This document shows, piece by piece, positions 56,660 through 64,000 of a stretch of DNA of 64,000 nucleotides. The position numbers were made by a program, and so were the translations under genes. The notes under the pieces were generated by a model, which saw only the letters and a program-made list of their open reading frames with translations, made no database searches and was not told where the DNA came from. Origin of the DNA: Diphasiastrum complanatum (lineage: Eukaryota; Streptophyta; Lycopodiopsida; Lycopodiales; Lycopodiaceae); the NCBI GenBank assembly GCA_029204225.1, contig MU832668.1, positions 1-64,000 on the forward strand. The letters are read 5' to 3'. How positions within the stretch are numbered: the stretch's first letter is position 1; each line of letters opens with the position of its first letter.

Positions 56660-58444
56660 ATGGCCTGTACCAAGCAGACAACACATCTTACCACATTTGT
56701 CCCGCCTCCTCGTCCTCCTGTACAAAGGGCAGTGGGCACTGGTAGGAGAGTAGGTCGGCCTAGAAGACCATGGCTAAGGGATATCAGGAGACTACATAGG
56801 ACAACGAATCTCCTGATTTCCCATGCTCCATTCTCTAGGTCTGTGAGATTAGTGACAAGGTCACTCTCACATGATGTTCGCTGGAACATAACAGCCCTGG
56901 AAGCCCTCCATACTGCCTATGAGGACTCTACGCTTTGCACAGTGCACGCGAAGAGAGTTACCCTCATGCCTCAGGACATGCATCTTGTCATGAGGCTGAG
57001 GAGTACATACGATCAGATTTTTAAGACTGGCTTCACCTCTAGGCCACCACCTACAGAAAGAGGGCCTGTTCTTCAACAAAGAAGGAGAAAATAGACCAAG
57101 CCCACCAGGCAAAGGGTAGTACTCAGCGAATCACCATCCCCCCCTCATATATCTTGTCCTTTGGTTGGACTGTCAAAAATGTGTTCTTCTCCTCTCACCA
57201 CCCCTAAATATTCAAGTAGTTCCACTTCCATTCCCTCCATTCCATCCCACAATAACGAGGATATGACCTCTATTGTAGATAAAATAATAGCAGAACTAGA
57301 TAAGAGTTTAATAGGTGATTTTTATAAGGATCTTTGTGTAAGATTTCCTGTTGATCCGAAAGATTCATTTTTGGATTCTGAGAGGTATATAGTTTTTGAT
57401 GAGCATGTTGCCAAAGAGATTGATAAGCTAGAAGGTCAATTTTCTTTTTGTCTAAGTTCAATTAATTATGTAAATCACATAAATAAAGACTTTTGTGATG
57501 CCTTGAAGGAGAAGACAACGGATATATCAGATCCAGTTGTGGAGGCTGGTTTGATGTATTTTGTAAATAGATGTAAATGCGATGATAGTAAGGACATCGG
57601 GGTTGTGCTGTCCTTTTTTGCACACAACCTTCATAGTCCAACTCAAGCGACGAAGTATCTTCTCCATACAACTTCGAAGACCAAAGTCTTCATTATTCCA
57701 TACTGCCAAAAGTAAGTGATTACATAGAATATATTCAGATAATATTTTTTATAGGTATTGTAATTTCTTCAGTTTGACTGATTATCTCTTGTTTGCAGTC
57801 AGCATTGGAGTATGCATATAATCTCCCTTAGAGAAGATTCATATGGGATCATTAATCCCATCTGTTTAAACATGAATTCCTTGAGCTCTACCCATGCCGA
57901 AATGGACGTGATGTACAATAAAATGTTGTCATTTTGCCAAGGCCAGTTGGGGCCACTGTAAATAGCCCCCTGCAGATTGTTGATGCAGAAGTAAGTATTT
58001 CTCATCAAGTATCTGATAGGTAATATGATTTGTTTTTTTTAGAGTGCACAACTAACCTATTATAGGTTTTGTGATTGAAGTCAGCTCAACATGATGATGG
58101 ACATAGCTGTGGATGGTTCTCCATCTGCAATATACAGGACTTCTTAGAGTGGTGCATCATGCAATCTGGGGCTCCAGATATACGAAAGGTAAACAGACTA
58201 GTTAATGGCCAACTAAGTTATTTTTAATGTGGTTTCTGATAAGTCAATTGACTCGGTTATTTTGGATTTGTAGTATAAATGTCGAGCATTTACAATGAAT
58301 GAGATATATGAGTTTCGTCAACAAATGTTGGAGAACTTATTATCTCATGCAAGACCCAGTCCAACTGCGGAAACGGGAGGCCAATCAAGTCCACAACTGA
58401 CACTAGTGCAGGGTGGAGATAATCCATATTACTTTGAGCTGTAA
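56660..58444 (+). pseudogene. Module gene M3: histone H3/CENH3-like domain in frame with a ULP1/C48 cysteine protease
   Basis: Exon 1 (56660-57711) begins at ATG with a tail echoing H3 (MACTKQTTH). A divergent histone fold follows: LRDIRRLHRTTNLLISHAPF and LCTVHAKRVTLMPQDMHL. Wording such as APF and VTLM is closer to plant CENH3 than to canonical H3. Helix alpha2 is about 8 residues short, and there is a basic C-terminal extension. A TAG at 57092-57094 interrupts; the same frame then continues with no other stop into a protease. Exons 57799-57990, 58081-58188 and 58274-58444 follow with proper GT/AG junctions. Protease residues: His in NQHWSMHII (57803), Asn at the usual Asp place (57854), Gln and Cys in AQHDDGHSCGWF (58087, 58108). 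A frameshift near 57955 is needed to join exon 2 to exon 3. C48 enzymes cleave SUMO-like proteins. Confidence 0.75.
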
Positions 58445-58600
58445 ATAATAGATTAAATAGAGATATACATTTTTTATGTAACTTCCGTGTGAATGGGCAT
58501 ATAGAAAGATAGAGACAATGGGGTAATACAGGATGCACATGTACATTCTCAGAAAATGAGAAATATATTGATTTTTAGGAGAGCTTTTACAAATCTTGTA

Positions 58601-59884
58601 TCATAATTGCTCTATTATCTGAACAATTCCGTCCAAATCTTTGCATTTGACTTTCTCTTCATGTCTTTTACGTATCTGCACAAACATACATTAATCAAAT
58701 TATAGTTAGTGATCCGAATATTGACAAAAAGGATAATGAATACAAATTAATATACAAATCCTTAGATTTCACATACCAATTTTCCATCCAATATAAAACT
58801 GAAATATCGGGGATATCTTGCTGTAAAAGTGTCAGTTCCATTCTAATGTAGAATAAGGTCTAGTCCGGCTCAACCTCAATAGTAGTAAGTAAATCCTTAT
58901 TTGCCATGATATCAATGCATATACGATCAATGTGTCCAATGTTTTCTAGATCTTGATCTAATGGGGCCCAAGTACCATTGTGTTCTTTCCATCTCTGATA
59001 ATGAGACACCATACTAAGCATTTGCTTTTCTATATTGTATCTAAATGATATGGATGAATGTTTGATTCTACAAGCAATATCTGTAGTGGATCTTATATCC
59101 CAGCCTTTGTCCATGAATTTGAATAAAAAATCATCTGATAGATTTTTGCAAACAAACAACGTGGGAGTTCGTTGGACTTCCTTTTTGAAAAAGAGTTGAC
59201 AAACAATGACATTGGATCAAACCAGCTTAAGTGCACATTTCTTGATCCAGTACTAATTTTGAGTGACTTTTGTACATCATTATATAGCTTGGAATGAAAA
59301 CACTTTATTATATTGTCATTGACTGCAATCCACCACACATTATCTTGAAAATCAGGTAGAGGTATACACTCTAGTTTTCCCATTCCTCCATTTGTGTCTG
59401 GAATATACATAGCATCATAAAAAAATATTCTAGAATCTGCAAGTTCTTTTGTCGTTCGTCCTCTGTATTGCAATTTGCCAATTTCTAAATGGATGACATC
59501 TATAATACCTGAAAGAGACGCCACAGGTTCCTATTCGTGTATAATTGAAGGATATAGATCTGCAATACAAAATCATAATAAGCTCCCATTCATAAATACG
59601 ATCACGTTTTAAAAATGACAAGCAAACCAAAAATTAAGATACTTACAATTACACTTTCAAAAATCATGTGGATTTACAACCTCCACATTAAGTTCGGAAT
59701 ACATATAAACATGTTGAATAAGCACCTCTGAAATGGTTTGTCCTCCTGGAGAAACTTTGAAATTAATAATCCGCCCTTTCCAATAAGATCTATATGCATA
59801 CTTGGCCTTTTTCTTTTGGCAAAAAGCCCCTCTCGCCGATGGATGCATCAATACCCAAGAAGCCTTTTGATATTCACGAGCCAT
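58601..59884 (-). pseudogene. Module gene M4, copy A: conserved unknown protein
   Basis: Minus strand. Three exons with good junctions: 59884-59648, 59559-58777 and 58675-58601. Conserved landmarks shared with copy B: WVLMHPSxRGAF, SYWKxRI and QHVYMxSExNV in exon 1; GxLQYRGRTxKxLADSxIFF and MYIPDT in exon 2; FVCKxLSD, EKQMLS and HYQRWK later; KRHExxxKC in the last exon. In-frame stops (59533-59531 and 58862-58860) stand where copy B has Trp, so TGG became TAG. A frame change lies near 59180. No family is recognised; the first part could be a small chromatin-reader-like domain, but that is speculation. Confidence 0.6.
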
Positions 59885-60331
59885 TAGAGAAAATATGGGC
59901 CCAAAGAGGGCCCTATAAGAAATGCCATATAGGAGAGAGAAAAATAACTATAAAGTAATCATAATATCATTTTCTAACTTCTTTACGCATCTGCCCGCAC
60001 TACTTTCCATGTAAATGAATGCACCTTAGTTTAGTCACATCAAACTTCACTGGTGTTTAACCACAATTAAAATATAAGTTTTTAAAATGCTGAAATATTC
60101 CCTCCCAATAGTTGGGAACACTCAAAAATTTGAATTAGGAGTGACATTTCTGAAAAAAGCCTATGCCATCTCTATTTCCAACAGAGTCGTTAGCGCGATC
60201 TCCAGCTTTGTTATTGTCATTGTGTTGTTTGTTACTATACTACTGTATTGATAACAAAGCTTTATCATCTTCATGTGGATCTGTCACCAGAATATGCTCC
60301 GCTCAGGACGAGAAATTCAAAGCAACCCAAA
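59885..60331. other. Spacer between module copies A and B
   Basis: AT-rich sequence with no clear gene. It contains GGGCCCAAAGAGGGCCC near 59898, a small inverted repeat, and presumably the upstream region of M1 copy B. Confidence 0.45.
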
Positions 60332-61262
60332 ATGTCAACTTTTGATATGGTCCGATACAGGGAGGAAAAGCTAAAACATGTAGATTTATGGTCATCAGGA
60401 ATATTGTATCCTATTGATCCATGTTCATTGCAACATCAAGATTTTCATTCGGTGAGTCAGTTAATAATCTATATGTGTCATGGTAAAAATGGCCTTTTGG
60501 ATTACTGTGAGAATTTGATGCTCTATGGGAATGCACATTCAATGCAAAGAATACATTATTTGGAAAAGGAATCAAGAAAAATATCAAAGGAGTGCGAAGA
60601 AAAATCTACAAAGATGAAAACTTGTTTGGATGAAAATGAGATGCTCAAGGAGGAAATCCAAAGGTTGAAATCTTCTTTGCATCATTATACAACTAGTAAT
60701 GATGAGATAAAAATTGCATTTCAATCCATGCGTATCTCATATTTGTCTCTTGTTAAAGATATGGATGTGCTCATAGAAAAAGATGAATTCGTGCATTCAA
60801 GTAAGTTATAGCTTATTTGGTACTGAAAATTGCTTGAACTTTTGGATTTATTCATAATCACTAATTTTGTTATTTATTCATTTCAACTTTCTGTTGATTT
60901 GCTTATTATAAATTGTTGTGAATACTATGAGTGTCCTAATTTCTACTGACATTTTCATGAACATTATGTTTGCAATGCAGATCAACATTGGTTGTTGAAG
61001 ACCATTTGGCCGATGAGATTTCAGTTGGAAACAGGCTCTATCTTGACTTCTAAATCTATGAAATCAATGTTAAATAATTACAAAATGAAAAAGATTAAGG
61101 CTTCAGTTATTGATAGCATTCATTATGGATGAAGTTGAAAAAATATTAGACACTACATTGCTTCAGGGGGCATGTGACTTCTCTAGCATCAGTAGGGAAG
61201 CATATGCAACAATGTTTAAAATGATAAAGGAGGCATTTGCACAGGTAAATATTAAAAAGTAT
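60332..61262 (+). pseudogene. Module gene M1, copy B (5' part intact, 3' part deleted)
   Basis: Exon 1 from ATG 60332 to 60800 is open: an N-terminal globular part (HVDLWSSGILYPIDP) followed by a coiled coil (KECEEKSTKMKTCLDENEML). The donor GTAAGT and the acceptor at 60980 match copy A, and the join again gives HSNQHW. Exon 2 runs to about 61262 with LLQGACDFSSISREAYATM, after a frame change near 61130. The gene then stops where M2 of the opposite strand begins, so the C-terminal half and part of M2 were deleted together. Confidence 0.6.
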
Positions 61263-61737
61263 CTATATCTACAATCTTTGACTTTTCAGACTTTGTACCA
61301 CTAGAAGAAGCTGCTTCAGAAGTGGAGGGCACAGCCTCCGAATCGTTAGAAATATATAACAAAAAAGAAAAAACAAAAGCAGACTGAAAATTAACAAATC
61401 TACATTTTTTATTATGAACTACGCACTCATCTATAGACTTGAAATCATTATGTAACTTGGTAAACATTTTGTCAAGCTTAGCTTTATAGATATGCTTGTT
61501 GAGTGCCACCAGGTCCTGATAATGAATCATGTCCTTATTCTGAGATCTGAATAGCTAAGTACTGAGAAGGGACTTAAATCTGAGATATATCTCAGAAAAT
61601 GCCTCCACACCAAGGCCCTCAGTTATAGAAGGTAGAATAAAAAGAAAAGGAGAACAAAGAGCTTTGAAATAGTCCAACCTATCAGTAATACCAAATTCAT
61701 TAAAAAAAGAAAGCAAACTAGATTCAAAATTAGACAT
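61252..61737 (-). pseudogene. Module gene M2, copy B, C-terminally truncated
   Basis: Minus strand from ATG 61737 (MSNFESSLLSFFNEFGITDR). A TAG at 61557-61555 interrupts a frame that continues to about 61260 (KLDKMFTKLHNDFKSIDECV, NKKCRFVNFQSAFVFSFLLY). It aligns with the N-terminal part of M2 copy A. The acidic middle and exon 2 are missing at the deletion junction with M1. Confidence 0.58.
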
Positions 61738-62433
61738 TTTAAACAAAAATAATAGAACTAAAGTTCCAAATATCGCTCTCAAGTGCAAACCGCAAGTCAG
61801 ACAAACATGTCAAGGCAACGTGCGTGTGAGAGAGATATTTGAAGTTGGAGTATCGGATCCGAGCAAGAACACCGAGCAAAAAAAAAACGGGGTGCAAAGC
61901 ACGCTTGAATACGATACTGGACAATGCAGTATCGGATCCAGGCGCATAATAGTCAATGAAAGGTAATGAGAGCAAGTGGCGCACTTGAAATCGATATCCG
62001 ACAAAGCAATCATAAATTTGCGTGAAAATCCAAGCCGAAAAAGACCTATATAAAAAAAATTCCATGTGTGGAGGAGTGGCAAAGGAACACGTGTCGACAT
62101 GTGATTAGTCAAAATAAATGCGCCGTACCTAGAATGATTGATCAAACATTTGTCACGTGCGAGAATGACACGCGTCGATAACAATCAGTTCCTAATACTG
62201 ATATAGAAAATATAGAAAAATTAATTGAATAGATATCTATTTGTAAATAGAGAGACATCAAAAAAAAAAAGATACAATCATTTTACTTGTAAACAACCCG
62301 TTTATAGGCTTTTTTATTGATATCACAATAGATTCTTACAATCAGCTTGTGTCCATAGTCTAATACTGGAATGCAATTTTTCTATAATGATAAAAAGACA
62401 TGATGATTGGCATGTATTTGTTGATAGTGAATC
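61738..62433. promoter_or_regulatory. Upstream region of M2 copy B with G-boxes
   Basis: Two CACGTG sites (62088, 62154) and a minus-strand TATA-like element near 62056-62046 lie upstream of M2. GTATCGGATCC occurs near 61851 (as AGTATCGGATCC) and 61930, and CAGGCGCATAATAG near 61938 resembles the 18-bp leader motif of copy A. The M3 coding sequence expected here from copy A is absent. Confidence 0.5.
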
Positions 62434-63828
62434 TCAATGTTCTTCCATAAGTTGGATTGTTTCGCCAATATCTCTGCATTTGATCTCGAGCTCATGTCTT
62501 TTATGTACCTGCATAAAACTAATACAAAGTTAGTTAGAATTAGTATAGAGTTTGTATTATAAAGTTTCGATTGAAACTATTCATAAAAGATCGAGTGTTT
62601 ACAGTTACTTACGAGTTTACCATTGAAAATGAATCTGAAGTCTGAAAGTACATCATCTTGTAGGAGCAATATTTTCCGCCGGATGTAGTTTAGACTCCAA
62701 TATTCTTCCACCTCAACACATGTCAAAACTGCATCATTGTATATAATTCAATATTTTTTCATTTTGAATGTCCACTGGCTTCCAAGTCTTGATCGAGTAG
62801 CACCCATTTACCTTTATTTTTTTTCCATCTTTGATAATGGAAGCATAAGCTCAACATTTGTTTTTCAATTTGATAACGGAAGCACATGGAAGACATTTTA
62901 ATTTTGCATTCTATTTCTCCATCTGATCTTTTGTCCTAGCCTTCATCCATAAGTTCAGATAATAAACTATCTGATAAAATTTTGCATACAAACATCGTTG
63001 GAGTTTTGTGTACATTGACACTTGAAAAGAAATCCACAACTATATTCAAGGAAATAAACCAGTTCAATCCGACTGTTTTTTATCTCGTGCTCATTTTTAA
63101 TGAATTTTTTACATCATTATATATCTTGCAATGAAATGATTCTGAAACTGTAGCATCTGGTGCAATCCATTCATCACTTTCAAAACTAGGTAATGGAATT
63201 GGTACTATTTGTCCAAAATTTTCTTTTGTATCAGGAATGTACATTGATTCATAAAAAAAGATCCCACTATCTGCTAGATCTTTTGCAGTTCTACCTCGAT
63301 ATTGCAGCTGTCCAATATCAGTGTGAATAACATCTAACACACCTGCTAAAGATCCACTCGGCTCCCATTCATTTATGTTGTATGGATATAAATCTGCAAG
63401 AAAAAAATGATCAGATTGGCAAGTTTACTATTAGATATTTATGAATGACAAAAATCAAAGTATAAAAAATATCAATACTCATAGTTGGTTTTTTTGTGAT
63501 CTTGATGGTTGAATCCTTGCACATTTATCTCTGAATGCATATATACATGTTGGACTAGAATTTTAGAAATAGATTTTCCTCCTGATGATATTCTGAAATC
63601 CAAAATTCTGGCCTTCCAATAAGATCAAAATGATAGTTTTGACCTTTTCTTTTTTCGAAATGCTCCTCTTGATGATGGATGCATCAAAACCCAAAAGTTT
63701 TTTGAATATTTTCTTGGCACCCATAATCCATTATCATTTGTCTCATTGAATAGAAGCACAGAGTCGATTGAAGAGCAAGGCTTCCTTGATGGCGTCATTC
63801 GTAATTTGCATGCAAAAATCTGAAACAA
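62434..63828 (-). pseudogene. Module gene M4, copy B
   Basis: Minus strand: exon 1 about 63828-63487 (WVLMHPSSRGAF), exon 2 63393-62613 (GQLQYRGRTAKDLADSGIFF, MYIPDT), last exon 62508-62434 (KRHELEIKC). Junctions match copy A. Several in-frame stops (for example after MSTR near 63080, and near 62940) and frame changes occur. Exon 1 extends further upstream than in copy A (SVLLFNETNDNGLWVPRKYS), so the start of copy A may also be truncated. Confidence 0.58.
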
Positions 63829-64000
63829 TGAACTATGAATCTGAAAATTTGCGTAGACACAAAGCCATGAATATGAGAAAAAGTGTTGGTGAAAATTTGA
63901 AACACTGATCTATTTGGCGCCACAAATTAACTTTGGTTATCCCTGTTAATCATGGTTTGACAATGCACATATAGTAATGGTACATCGATTTTCTCATCTC

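Noticed and set aside
56660-57094. Reading the H3-like frame as the functional host CENH3 gene
   Set aside because: The alpha2 region is short, the frame runs into a protease, and the neighbours are decayed module genes. A real host CENH3 would be expected to have full helices and its own introns.

Overview
The window looks like nuclear DNA of a land plant with a large, transposon-packed genome (gymnosperm or seed-free vascular plant is my guess; the sequence does not fix the species). The reasons are an intact plant-type serine carboxypeptidase-like gene, many copia and gypsy LTR retrotransposons primed from initiator tRNA-Met, spliceosomal introns, long CT/TG/AC microsatellites, and no prokaryotic gene organisation.

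Layout. 1-2440: one host gene, an intronless SCPL peptidase (361-1767). 2441-3902: a 1452-bp non-autonomous LTR element with perfect 5-bp target duplications. 3903-5640: microsatellite and TG-rich minisatellite. 5640-7990: degraded copia. 8813-11716: decayed intron-bearing gene that combines a ParB-like domain with a beta-class (N4/N6) DNA methyltransferase domain; its non-coding parts carry a repeated 15-bp palindrome. 11760-22260: a pile-up of broken copia and gypsy pieces, with an array of GC-rich 34-bp hairpins and a 480-bp degenerate CCTTGGC/CTTAGCC array. 22265-45017: a nest of retrotransposons: a gypsy-like host, copia element B inserted in it (TSD CTAAG), copia element A inserted in B (TSD TGATA), a minus-strand gypsy gag-protease element, and a 5'-truncated copy of element A that still has an uninterrupted 1322-aa polyprotein. 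45986-52257: three tandem units of a TATA-bearing repeat of about 2.26 kb.

52399-63830 is the most unusual part. It holds two tandem copies of a multi-gene, intron-containing module I do not recognise as a described element. Copy A has four genes: M1 (+, coiled coil plus conserved domain), M2 (-, acidic unknown), M3 (+, a histone H3/CENH3-like fold in the same reading frame as a ULP1/C48 cysteine protease, separated by one TAG), and M4 (-, conserved unknown). M2 and M3 diverge from one promoter with two TATA boxes, a cluster of CACGTG G-boxes, and an 18-bp motif present twice in each transcript leader. Copy B keeps M1, M2 and M4 in the same order and strands but lacks M3 and parts of M1/M2. 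All module genes carry nonsense or frameshift lesions, as expected of a silenced mobile element. My working hypothesis is a large DNA transposon-like element encoding its own histone variant-protease protein.
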